Assembly (NCBI GenBank): GCA_025526915.1
Contig: JAHLKH010000011.1
Coordinates: 62,001 to 126,000, forward strand
Length of the DNA stretch: 64,000 nucleotides
Direction: 5' to 3'
Source: Entophlyctis helioformis
Lineage: Eukaryota > Chytridiomycota > Chytridiomycetes > Chytridiales > Chytriomycetaceae
The translations under genes and the position numbers were made by a program. Below the pieces are notes generated by a model, which worked only from the letters and a program-made list of their open reading frames with translations, had not been told where the DNA came from and ran no database searches. This document shows, in pieces, positions 1 to 11,900 of the stretch; position 1 is the stretch's first letter, and every line of letters begins with the position of its first letter.

Positions 1-945
1 CTGTTGGGGCAACGGCAACGGCGGTCGAGGTCGAACCGATGGCAGTGGCAGGTGCATCGAGGCCATCATCAACAAGGTCCCGCTTAACAGGCTTGGCGGC
101 TTCGGAAGGAGGCGACGCTTGACCGCGCGGGCCATTGAGGATGGACGACAGAATCTCGTCGTCAGTAATGTCGCGAGGAACGGTTGGAACTGAGGGCGGC
201 GGCGGCGGCGGCACCGTAGATGTCGCAGCTGGTGATGGAGCTGCTGCTGTTGTGGTGGTGGTTCTGGCGGCCGGAGGAGCCGTCGTGGCAGATGTTGGGG
301 TCCGGGGCTTGGTCGTGACAGCAGGAGCGGCGGTGGTCTTTCGGGGTGCTGACGTCGAAGCTGGGGCAGTGGTCTTCCGAGGTGCTGAAGTCGAAGCTGG
401 GCAGCGGTCGTCTTTGGGGATGTCGACGTCGCAGCTGGGGCAGCGGTCGTCTTTCGGGGACTGGTTGTGACAGCTGGCGCGACAGACGTGCGCGTGTCTA
501 CTGATCACAGACACGTCGCGTTAGCGCGTCAGCCCCCCTGTTGCACGCAACAACAAACATTGCACGCAACAACAAACACAAGCGATGCAACAGTGATGCA
601 CGACGTACAGTATGTGAGCGTGATGACTGTTGGAGGACTCGTCTTTGTGGTTGCAGGCGTCCGTCTGGCCGTTCTGCTGGAGGTCTTGGCTGTTTTGGTG
701 CCTTTGGGTGTCTTTGTCTTTGTCTGACGCTTGTTACGGTCAAACACAGTCTGGGTCCTGGCATCCAGCGTGGCAAGAACGACTGACTGAGCAACGGGCA
801 AGGGCGAGGGTGCAGGCGACGGGGCCAAGGACGCAGATGGGTTGAACTCGTCCGACGACGGCTCCTGGGCAACGACCGACGGAGCGATGGCGCACGCGAG
901 TGCCAGCATCCACACACTAGCAGCAGCAGAACGAGTAACACGCAT
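1..945 (-). CDS. Secreted Thr/Pro-rich (mucin-like) protein, 3' end off window
   Basis: I do not recognise the family. The ATG at 945 opens a 26-residue signal-peptide-like start (charged MRVTR, then a hydrophobic core around WMLALACAIA, Ala/Gln cleavage region), so secretion or cell-wall attachment is inferred. Exon 1 runs 945-609; a GTACGT donor and a CAG acceptor at 501-503 give exon 2 from 500 leftward. The body is rich in Thr, Pro, Ala and Lys, with imperfect repeats of a unit like APRKTTAPASTS, then a Pro-rich stretch and an acidic DDEILSSILNG segment, still open at base 1. Such Thr/Pro tracts are typical of O-glycosylated wall or surface proteins. The repeat register breaks near 399-401, where a GGGG present in the neighbouring repeat is GGG, implying one missing base. 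Confidence 0.55.
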
Positions 946-1190
946 GGTAGTGTCGAGATGGGAGATGAGAGGGCACACGAGCCACACGTGCAAGGGGAAC
1001 TTGGTGGCCTTTTATGTGTTTAGCGCGCCGCCTAGTGCCCAACAACAAATGACACGCGCACGCAACGAGGCGGCACGACGCGGGCGTGTCGGTGTTGTTG
1101 CGTGACGCATTCCCATCAGCGTATCGTACGTCCGCCGGCGATAAGAAGACTCTCAAGTCCCGTGCGGTCACGTGACAAGCAAGAGGCGCC

Positions 1191-1747
1191 ATGGTGCCCC
1201 GACCCTCCTTGCAAAATTGCACAACGTCAAATTTTCAGGACCCTTCCTTGCTTCGTTTTGTGTGATCGGGTTTAACGACATCCTTCATAGAGCCAACGAT
1301 GTCCTTTCTGGCGAGTCGGTGGTGTTGGTGCTGATGCTCGTCGCAACTCCCGTAACCGTCGCTGGCCTCTACTACAAGCAGATTTCCAAGAACTGCGTAC
1401 TGCCAGACAACGGGGAAGCTCCGTCCTCCCAGCGCCCCGACGTCTACCGGCCCAGAGAAGGCCGAGAGGAGGACGACGAGCTGCCAGTCTACACTGTCAC
1501 TCCAGCGCCACTCGGGCTGCGTCCATACGCTTCAGCAAACAGAGTCCAGGCCAGTGCACCAACGTATCCGCCACCAGCGCACACTGGCACCGACGGTGTC
1601 CCGCCTGCTTACGAGCCTCCAGCGTACGAGACCATGCCCCGAACGACGACAAGCTCGTCCACCGGGTCAGCGTCAGGCACATCACGAGTCACCATCACCG
1701 TCGATGAATCCGTAGCGGCAGCCACAGCAGCAGCAGCAAGGTCTTAG
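1191..1747 (+). CDS. Small single-pass membrane protein with PY motifs
   Basis: Unidentified. The supported part is a hydrophobic segment (SVVLVLMLVATPVTVAGLYY, about 1315-1375) followed by a roughly 120-residue hydrophilic tail ending at the stop at 1745-1747. The tail contains overlapping PPAY motifs (PPAYEPPAYE, near 1603-1632), the classic ligand for WW domains of Nedd4/Rsp5-type ubiquitin ligases, so an adaptor or ligase-substrate role is a reasonable inference. The start is uncertain: the frame is open to 1172 without an ATG. Either translation starts at 1333, or at the ATG at 1191 with a roughly 54-nt intron (GTGTGATC donor near 1260, GAG acceptor near 1314), which would give a short N-terminal ectodomain before the membrane segment. 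Confidence 0.5.
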
Positions 1748-2010
1748 TGGACACATCTGAAACATACATACATAAACTTCGTCCTCTCTCCTCGGCCCAA
1801 CTTCACAATCACCTTTTCCTTTGCTGTCTGTTCACTGTGACATCACCACCGTCCTGGATGTGCAGGAAGCTGCCCAGAAGATGCGACCAACGGCCTGCCA
1901 AGCACGCCGACAAGCACGTCGAATGCTGTGCCGGCGCTTGCTTGGCGGATTCAGCTGCTGGGCCGGGCCGATCTGTCCGTTTGCCGCATCTCCGACAAAG
2001 TCACTTTCCA

Positions 2011-2795
2011 ATGGCCAGCTGGCTCGCATCGTGCTTTTCGTGCAGCCGTGGTGGCCCAGCAGCCGACTCGTTGCCATCGTCGCAGGTGCCGTCCAGCAGC
2101 GCTCCATCTTCGACGCCGGAAACAAGCAGCATATACGCTGCGCAGGCCACCATGTCCCCTTCACACGGCTCTCGCTCGCGGCTGCCATCTCCATCTCCAT
2201 CTCCATCGCTGGCCTCCTCGTCCATACCTGCCCACGATGGCCCTGGCAAATCTCCAACTCTCCTCACACGACCCGGCCTGGCTGTGCACCGCGCTGAGCG
2301 GACAACGTCACTCAATCCGCGTCGGAGCAACATTGACGGCGAGGACAAGGGTGGACCGTCCAACTTGCACAGCTCGTCCGACAGTGTCCCTTTCCAGCCC
2401 ACAGCTCGCCAGCAGCACCAGCAACGCCCAGCCAGCAGCGCCAGCAACAAAGCCATTTCGCCGCTGCTCAACCCCACACGTCCCCTCTCCCTGCAAAGCG
2501 ACTGCGGCTGAATCTGTCGTCCACGCCGTCCACGTCCAAGGTCTCTCCTCTCCAGCAACAGCCAAAACCCCGCCATGAACAGCACGGGTCTCAGCACCCC
2601 TTTTTCCACCACGAGCCAAGTGGCATGAGCCAGACAGAACTCGCGGTCGCGACGATGCAACAGATCACGTTTGACGAGGCGATCGTTCATGGGTTCAACC
2701 GCAGTGCGCTGGCCGGCGTGCTTGCCGAAACCGGGCAGATTGATGCTGGCGCCGAGACTCTGCGCTTCACTCTTACTCCGCCCATTGTCTCTTGA
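2011..2795 (+). CDS. Unidentified Ser/Pro/Gln-rich protein
   Basis: No family recognised. The ATG at 2011 begins MASWLASCFSCSRGG, with two cysteines that could be palmitoylated (inference only). The frame then encodes a disordered Ser/Pro-rich region with repeated SPSPSP. It stops at 2509-2511, but another frame carries on with the same composition (QQQPKPRHEQ, then HPFFHHEPSG) and ends in an ordered-looking tail with TFDEAIVHGFNRSALAGVL and the stop at 2793-2795. The switch between frames somewhere in 2340-2510 needs one missing base or an intron I could not place. I treat both parts as one gene. An upstream first exon is possible because the frame is open back to 1747. Confidence 0.4.
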
Positions 2796-2962
2796 CGAGC
2801 CAACGCTCTTATTCTGCCACCCATACTCTACCCTACCCTACCCTATTGCATACTATGAATTGCCACATGTATGGCTTGTACAAGAACTACCAATCAAGAT
2901 ATTGAAACACATTGTTGGCCAATACTCTTTGCACACCTACACTCGCAGTCGCTCATCGCTGT
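2796..2962. other. Short convergent intergenic spacer
   Basis: Lies between the stop of the upstream plus-strand gene and the last micro-exon of the minus-strand dynein gene. It holds a short pentamer run (four TACCC units around 2827-2845) and AT-richer DNA, presumably overlapping 3' UTRs. No coding or RNA signal seen. Confidence 0.4.
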
Positions 2963-5900
2963 CTAGTCGTCCAGTTGAAGCCTGCACACGAACAGGGTCC
3001 AGACCACGGGTTAGCGCACCAAATCACGACGGTCACGTCTCCCGCAAATCGGATCACAGGATCGCAACACTGGCGTCACTCACAATGCTGCAAGACCTCG
3101 CATGATCCAGTGCTTTTCGGGCTTGTCCGTCGGCAGCCGGATCGGAATGACAAAGTTGGTAGAGTGGCCCGTGGTGGAGAGCACACCGCGACGCGCGCTC
3201 GTCTTGTACACGGGACACGTGTACGTGCCCTGCGTCTTGATGTCGGCAATTCGGATCGGCTTGAACCAGATGATCGGCATCTGGTCGTACAGAACCTTGC
3301 TCATCGACTCGCCGAGCAGGCCCTTCTCGCGCACCCAGCGTGCTCCCTCGAGGAACAGACCAGACACATACACGCCGTCTTGTGGCGGTACGTCCGATGT
3401 CGAGATTGCCAGCACCTCAAAGTCAAGGCCGAGCTCATCGATCGGGATTGTGTATCTGCGAGCATAGTTTTGCAGCGTTGCTGGAATGGAGCAACTGTCA
3501 GTCTCATTGGCACACCAGCTGCAAATGCAGCGCATCGTCTTGGGCATCGCTTACCAGTGATGAAGGACTGCGTGAAGAAGAAGCCAGACATCCAAAAGAC
3601 TTTGGGACTGCCCTGCTCCAGCCATGTCTGGAAAAACTTGAGTCGGGTCACCAGATCGGCAATGTATCCAGCAAGCGGCTTGAGCGATGGATACGACTTG
3701 CTTGCCCACATGGCTGGCACGCGGCCCACAAGCAGACTCTTGCACACTTCTTCCAGCTCGGCGGACAGCACAACAAGACCCTTGATGGCCTTTTGCACAT
3801 TGGCCAGACTCACAAGCACCACCTGGATCAGCTTGTTGAAGCGAATCATCTCCTGGATGAGCACCGTGTTCATGCTCTCGTTGTAATTGACTGGATACTG
3901 CTTGATTGCCGATTCCAGATTGAAGGCCGCTGGCATGCGGTTCAGGATATCCGTCGACACCTCAATCAGAATCTCGTCGCTCGACTTTTGTCCGCCCTGG
4001 CCGCCGCCAGACGAGTTCTCCTGTGTCTTGAGAATGGACTCGAACAGCTGGCGCGTCTCGGCCAGCTGGCGCGCAATGTCTCCATTGTCGTGGATGCCAA
4101 ACACCTCGGGGCTCTGGTTGAGCGGCAGGCCGCGAATGTACTCGAGGTAGTTTTCGTACTTGCCCTTGGCCGGCGCAAAGTACACGCCAGATGGCGAGAA
4201 CTTGTAGTTGTTGTCGTCCACTACCGCGGCGCAATAGTAGGTCGACAGCAGATTAAGCAGCGTGCGGCGGTCCCAGTCGTCTGTCACGCGACCGCCGTAG
4301 TTGCACTCGCCAGTCAGATACACAAGTGCCTTGAACGGAATCTCGGCGTACTCGTCCAAAAACATTTGCAGCTGCCGCATACTGATGCCTGGATTTGCCA
4401 TCGCCACACACAGTCTGTCAGTCCATGCTGATGATCGGTAATGGACGGATCTGGCAAGCACTTACGGAGATCAGACTCGTTGAATTCGTACGGAATGTTC
4501 CATCCGAGCGGACCAAAGTTTCGTCGCTCCTGCACAATCGCATGGAAGGTGCACAGTCCAAACAGCAGCTTCTCCCACTCGGCAGGCTTCTTGCACGCCG
4601 CAAAGAACTTTTCGTCCGAGATGGGATCGCTCAGATAGCTCTTGAGAATGTTGGCCTTGATGCCCTTGGGCGGCTCGTTGGTCATCTTGACGCCCATCTG
4701 CAGAATGGATGATGGAAACTTTGGGCTCGGATACGACGTTAGCCACAGTCGGAAGTCCTTGTGGAGCGACGTGCCGGAGCTCATGTCGTCGACAATCTTT
4801 TCAAGCGTGCCGAGCCAGCTGACTGCAAGATGGCAGTTTTGGAGCACCACCCACGTGCCGCCTTTCTGCGCGTCGCGGATCATGGCGGCGGCTATCGGGC
4901 CCTGGCCCTGGCCGAGCGAGATGCTCTGGCACTTTTGGCCGCCGAATCCCTTGTCGTCTGCAAACTTGAGCAGCCTGTAGTGTTGCACACCGTCAGCTCA
5001 CAACTCGGCCACCACGCGGCTGGACGCGCATCAACTTACTGGGCCATGGGATCGACACCGGGCGACAGAATAAAGATGAGCGGGCTGCGGTTGTTGGAGT
5101 CCTCGTAACTGCCCGCAAGGTCAAACGTCGGAGGCTCAATAAACTTGTGTCCTAGCTTGACCTTGACAAAATCCTGCAGACACGGCACCATCTTCTCGCT
5201 CCGCAACGCACGCACAATCAGCAGCCGCTGGAATTCGTTGAGCGATCCCCACCGGCCAGGGAACTGGATATCATGCAAATCATTCGTGTCCATCAGGTGC
5301 TTCCATTCCGACACCTTGAATTCCTGCAGCAGACCCTTGAACGCCGGCAGGTCAGACAGCCGGCCAAGCTCTGCCCATGCCTTGTCTGAAATCACAGACG
5401 GGTCAGGATTCGGCAAGGCTGGGCCGCCCAGACCGATGCCGCCCGTCATGAGCTGCAGGAACTCGGGCTCGTCAAGGTCCTTGTGGTTCTTGAGGATCGC
5501 CGCGCAAAGCAGGAACGAGAACAGCAGCTTGTCCTTTTCAAACAGCGATCGGCACACGTTGCAGTAGAGCGAATAGTAAAGTAGGACTCGAGGTTCTTGA
5601 GACGCCGCTTGAGCACACTGGATTTGTTGGACATGACGATCGAGTTGCTGAACAGGTCAATGAACCACGTGAGCGAGTACTGGTACATGGGGTCGATGTT
5701 GGCCATCTCCGCAATGCAGAAGAACAGCACGGCCGAGTGGTTGGCAATGGGCGGTACGATTCACGTGTCTCGTCAATCTTGCGCTCCGTCTCTTCTGCAA
5801 TGCGCTGCTTGTCAAACAGCTCGACCGAGAGCACCTTGGACGACGACAGCACCTCGATGGCGGTTTCGTTTTCGAGAATGTTGCCCTCGGCTGACGACAG

Positions 5901-8900
5901 AATCTGCAGGATCTGATCCTCGATCTCCTTGAGGCGTTTCTTGTTGTCGGCCGACTGCAGGATGAGCTGCGTCTTTTCTTCTTCCAGCTCGGGCCGCTCC
6001 TTGGCAACCACAATGCCGAGCAGCTGGTCCTCAAGACCCTCTGGCGTGATCATAAAGTTGAGAGCGACACCTTGACACTTGTCTCGGGCAGGTAGTGCGG
6101 GTTGCGCAGCTTGGTGTCACGTACAGCCGGAACGAGTCTGCGTACTCAATCACAGCATCGCCGAGCCGGATACACGTGGCACCGCCAGACTTGAATGTCT
6201 GTTTCTGCAGGATCGTGTCGAGGATCGGGTCGAGCTCCTCTTTGACGTTCTCGAGCAGGACAGGCAGCCCAAACTGGATGGCATTCTCCAGATTGCGCAC
6301 AAAGTCGGCGTCCGTGAGCTTGATGATGCACAGGTTGTTGTCCTTTTCCATGTTCTTGACCCACTTGTTGGCCTGGCCCTGCGGATCGATCATGAGCGGC
6401 CAACGGCGTGCGTTCTGCACAATGATGCCATTGTCGACCGAGAAGGCGTCGGATGGCAGCCCAGCAATCGTCCATGCGCGGATTTTGATCGGGTCGCCTA
6501 GCACTTTGGACAGGGAGAACGCGTCTGAGCACGGGATCTTGACCTCCTTGAGTCGCGCAATCCACGACATGACACACTCTTGGCGGTACATTTTGGTGAA
6601 TGCACCCAGATACGCCATTAGCCCGGCTGAGATGAGCACATCGCCGGTGAGGTTGTACAATGTGCCGTCGAGCTGCTTCGTGATCTCTGTCCACCGCTGC
6701 TTTTCGCCTCCAAGACCGCCGAGCAGTTTCTGTGCACGGTCCAGCTGCTCCTCGCAGCTCTTGACTTCCTTCAATAGCCGCTCCTTCTTGTCCGAAAGCG
6801 CTTGCAGATTGTTGTTGAGCGACTGCAGACGGTCCATGACCTGCTTGAGCAGCGCGCGCTTCTCGTTCAGGCCCTTCATGGTCTCGGCGAGCTCTGCCTC
6901 TGCCTTGGCAAGTGCCTCCTGCTTCGGCGCGACAATCTTGGCTACACGGTCGTATGCCTCCATGGCACCGATCCAGCTGCACAGACCCTCGGCGGCCGAC
7001 GACGCATTGCGCACTTTTTCGGGCTTGAACTCTGGGTTGGGAATGTACGTCTGCCGAATCTTCTTGATCACATGGGCCGGAATATCGTCCTTGTCAAACG
7101 ACTTGAGGCTGTTGAGGAATCCGGGGTCTCCCAGCATCTTGAGCGACGATTTCCAGTAGTCAAACACCATTCGCCCAGATCCAGACGGGTCCGGGATCTT
7201 TTCGGGCTTGATGTCTTTCATGACACACACGGCTTCCATGACCAGCTTGACGCCGTCGGGCGGATTCTTCATCGACTTGACCAGGTCAATGTCGCTCTTC
7301 TTGAGCGTGTCGAGAGCAGCCAGAGCGGCATTCAGCAGCGGCAGTGCTTCGGCGAGATCATTCTCGCACTCGGTCTTCATGGCTGCCGATTGCTCGGCCT
7401 TTGACGACGCCACGGCCTCGTCTGCAGACACAGTCTGTCTCGTCGACTCTACTTCCACCGACTCCTTTTCGATCTTGGCAAGCATCTCCACTGTCTCTTC
7501 CGATGTCTTCTTGAGCTGCGGCTGCAACTCTGTGAGATCGACCTGCATGCGTGCAATCTGCTCGGCAGCAAACGCGAGCTTGTCCAGACCGCCTACGTAC
7601 CGCCGCTTGACGGTCGTCACCTCTTCGCGCTTCTGCGTCAGCAGCGTCTTGAACGCATTGAGAAGCTCGAGATAACTCGTGGGCGTGACGTAGTTGTGGC
7701 GCGACAGCGCCATGAGAAACCTGCCGGACAGCTTGATGACGTGCTGGTGGAAATGCTGGCACATGGCCACGACTTCGGTGGCCACAGATGCGTCCATCTC
7801 CACTTCCGACAAGAACTGTTTGGCGACGGCCTGCAGAGCGTCATCGGGCCATGCCTGGAACCAGTCGATGGTGCAGCAGTTGACAATGGACGAAAACTGG
7901 CGCATGCGAGACCGGAACGCGTCACCAATCGGACTCATGCACAGCACAATGTGCAGGTTTTTCTTGACGCGCTCGATAAAGTAGTTGTAGATGGCCATGA
8001 GCGATCCGTCGCCTGATTTGCCCTCTTCCTGCGCATCCACCGACAGCTTCTCGACAATGTTCTGCCGCTCGTCTGGGGCGAACAGGTTGGGCACGTCGCC
8101 CGCGTTGAGCAGATTGTTGACATCCTCGATGAACGACTCTTCCTTGATCTGCGTGTCCGGGAACAAGAACACCGTCTTTTGGTTCTCCACGCCTGTCATC
8201 AGCAGGATCTTCTTGAGATCATCGCGCCACTCGACGCGCGAGTAGGATTTCGAGATTTCGATCTGGAACACCTCGTACTGGGCGATGAATGCCGACAGAC
8301 GCGTGAGAGACTGCCGACCGCTGCCGCCCACACCAACAAGAAGAGCATTTCCGCCAGGCAGCTTGAGGATGCGGCAGATCTTAGAGACGTGCTCGATAGC
8401 AAACCGGAACAGCACAAGGTTGAGTTTGGCTTTCTTGACTTGGTTGTACTCGGCTAGCTGCGCTTTGCACACCTCCGTGATTACATCAAACTTGGTGAGC
8501 TCGACGTAGTCTGGGTCGCCGCGTCCAGGTGCACGCACGGCCACAAAGTCGCCAAACAGAACGCCGCGCATGTTGTCTTCGATCAGCGTCGGCTTGGCGC
8601 TCTTGCCCACTGTCTTGGTCGGCCCAGTGGCCACATGCGCAAACACGTCGTCGGGCGACTTTTCAAACTTGTCCGAGATGATTGTGAGAATGTGCGCAAA
8701 CAGCATGTTGCGGTCATCGTCGGCCACCAGTCGGTCGTAGTACACGCGGTAGACTTCGTGTGTCCACAGCCGGATCATGGGTGCTGCGGCTGGGAAGTTG
8801 TTGGGCCGCGAGAGCACAAGGCCCTGGATGACCTTTGCAAAGTCGCGCAGATTGAACGTGTAGTGTGTCTTGGCAGGCGTCGGCAGCAGGTTGTCGACTG

Positions 8901-11900
8901 CCCATTGGTACACATTCATCGTGCCCTCGACAAGCGCGTAGGCCAGGTTGCGAATCTCTTCTGAAAACTCGAACCGCGAGAAGTGCCATTCGAGGATCGA
9001 GTTGAAGATGCGGAACATGGTCGTCTCGTCAAACGAGTTGATGACAACCTGGTTAAAGTGGCGCATGAACCGGGGTGTGACGAGGTTGCGGCCGCCGCCT
9101 GGCGGGCCCATGGCGGCAACGAGTTGCAGGTCAATCAGCTCGATGCGCGACGTGTCTTTGCGGTCGTACCAGTTGCCATGGTCGATCCATTGGCGGAACA
9201 GCTCGATGGGCGGCTGTGCGCCATACTGCTCCTTGGCGGGCATGTTGAGATCATCAATGAACGCAATGAACCGCTTGCCCATGGGTGCACCAAACACTCC
9301 CTTGCGGCGCTTGTCGAGCTTGGCCATGACTAGATCCTGGATCTGGTTGGCCGAGGTGCGAGCCGAGAAGTTGATAAACAGCGGCAAGAACAGCTCGCGC
9401 GGCAAGCCGTTGAGCAGCTTGCTGCTGATGTACTTGGATTTGCCTGTACCGGTTGGGCCGACCAGCAGCATGGGGATGTTGTGCACAATCATGAGGTCCA
9501 TGAGGTAGCTGTACCGCGCCGTGTCCTTTGTCGGGATGATAATGTCGTTAAAGTCTGCCTCGACCGATATGTGGATCGACTCGATGGTCTCGAGCCATGG
9601 CACCCATGCATCACCGTCAGCCGATGCCTTGAACAGGTAGTCGTAGACCGTGCCCTGGATCGGCAGCTCAAGCTTGAGCGCAGGGTTGAGCTTGGCAATG
9701 TTCTGGCGCATGACTCGGTCAAACTTGGTCTGGCTCGTCGCATCAATGCTGCCGCCGATGGTCCAGAACAGGCAGAAGATGAACCGGCTCTGCGTGCGCT
9801 GTTCCGTCAACTCGCTCTCTTCGTTTTCTTGGGGCGTGTGCTTGCGCATGTCGTCCATGCTGCTGTCGAGCAGCCGCGTCAGCGCGTTGACGAGGCCAAT
9901 GTCCGTCGTTGGCGACAGCTCCTTGCAGTCCTTGCGCACACAGACCAGCGCCGGGGGAACGAGCGTCTCAAAGAGGTTGTTGAGAAACTCGCGCGTCTTG
10001 GGCGACGTGTACGACAGCTTGTTGAGCCATGACTGCACAAGTGGCCGCCATCCCATCCGCTCTGGCTCCATGTACACCATGCCGCAGCGAGACACTGTCG
10101 CAGGCTGTTTGATCGAGTGTCAGTCCACCTTGTCATATCCGCAGCCAGATGACGGCGATAGAGATCACTTACAGAAGCGACAGCCAGGTCCATGACCTCG
10201 AACACGAGACTCATGGTGTTGGACAGCTGGATAATCTCGCCGCTCATGAGACACAGCTTCTTGTTGTCGTCCAGCACCGTGTTCATGTTCTCGACCCAGA
10301 TGGCGTCGACGGGTCCATCAAAGATCACCCATTTGCGGTCCGGGCTTGTGGAGCTCGCGTAGTACCGGAAGCTCGTTGCCAGCACGCCATCCGTCCATTC
10401 GTGCGACACGGGGTCAAACTGTCCATAGAGCTGTCCCATCGTAATGGACTTGGGGTTGATGACCTTGTACTGCGTTTTAAGCCACTCGCTCTCAACGCCT
10501 TCGGGGATCTTGCTGGCGATATCGGTCAGCGCCTCAGCCAGCACGCGGTACGCGGATGTCTTGCCGGCAAACGGCTCGCCCACAAGCATGTATCCGTGCC
10601 GCACAAGCATCATCTCGTAGAGCTGGATGATCTTTTCGACAAACGGGCCGACAAGCTGCAGATTCATCTTCTCGCATGCGGCCTCGATGGCTACTTCGAG
10701 CTGTGCGTAATCGGGCTTGGGCAGCTTAACACCGGGGAACAGGTCGGTCGCAATGCCCTTGAACAGCGCAATGTCTTGCGAGAGGAACTTGGGCAGGTTG
10801 ACATCGATGATGGAGCGCAGAACGAGAATGTTTTCGTCTTCGTCTGGATACTTGAGCTTGAGGTTGCCTGCAGCCGTGAGCACAGACTTGACGGCACGCA
10901 TGCCGTAGTCGTAGTGGTCCTGCGACGACAGCTGCTCGGAGCACAGGCGGTACGTGGCGGCGATCTTGCGAGCGAGGTTGCGGGCCTCGATGAACCCAAA
11001 CGAGTAGAGCGTGATCTCTGCAATCAGCGAGTAGTCTGGCACCATCATCGCAACCTGCCATTGGGTCGCCAGGACGCGTGGTCAGCCAATCGTCATGGAA
11101 CACTTGCTATCAAGGCAATGCGCCACTTACTGTGCGGAAGAGAGCCTTGAGGTTGTCGGGCAGCTCGGAGCGGCCCGCATAGCCGGGATTCATGGTGATG
11201 AACACGGCGCACTCGGGGTTGAGTCTCAGCTTGGTGCCTTCAAACATGAATTCCTTTGCATTCATGGCAACTGCCCGCTGGATCGTCAGGATCTGCTGAG
11301 CAACCACGGACAGCACCTCGAGATCAATGCGGTTGAACTCGTCGAAACACGCCCAGGCACCCGATGACGCCAGGCCCTTGAAGAACTTGCCCATGGCAAT
11401 GTAGTCGAGACCGTCCGAGCAGTTGAAGACGACACACTGCTTGGCAAGCGCCTTGGCCAGATCCTTGGTGGTCTCGGTCTTGCCTGTGCCGGCCGGCCCC
11501 TCTGGTGCACCACCCAAGTTGAGATGCAGCGCACCAAACAGCGTGCGGTAGCATCGATCCGTGAGCGGCGTGATGACCAGCCGCGCCGAGTTGCCGAGAT
11601 ACTCGTATCCGTACCGCTTGTGTGCATTGATCATCTTGACCATCACGTCCTCCTCCTCCCAATAGTACCGCAGCTGCGACAGCCACGTGAAATCGTTAAT
11701 GTCGCGCACTGTTTCGCTTCCGTTGATCATGCTGGCAACCACATCGCGAGCGTGCACGTCAATGACCACAAGAGCGCCGAGCGTGTATCGCGCCATTTTG
11801 GGCAGCTCGCCGCGCACAAGCTTGATGGTCTCGTTGAGGTCGCGGTTGAGCTGGACAAGGTACTCTTCGAGACCCTTTTTGCCAAGCGGAATCGCTTGCT

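Noticed and set aside
2826..2850. Interstitial telomere repeat (TACCC units)
   Set aside because: Only four pentamer units and not the TTAGGG/CCCTAA sequence; a chance simple repeat.
3340..4431. Long plus-strand reading frame (363 codons)
   Set aside because: Antisense to conserved dynein exons; an artefact of high GC and codon bias in the real strand.
5500..6120. Programmed ribosomal frameshifting in dynein
   Set aside because: Four breaks within 600 bp and more elsewhere, all one-base deletions without slippery-site context; assembly error is simpler.
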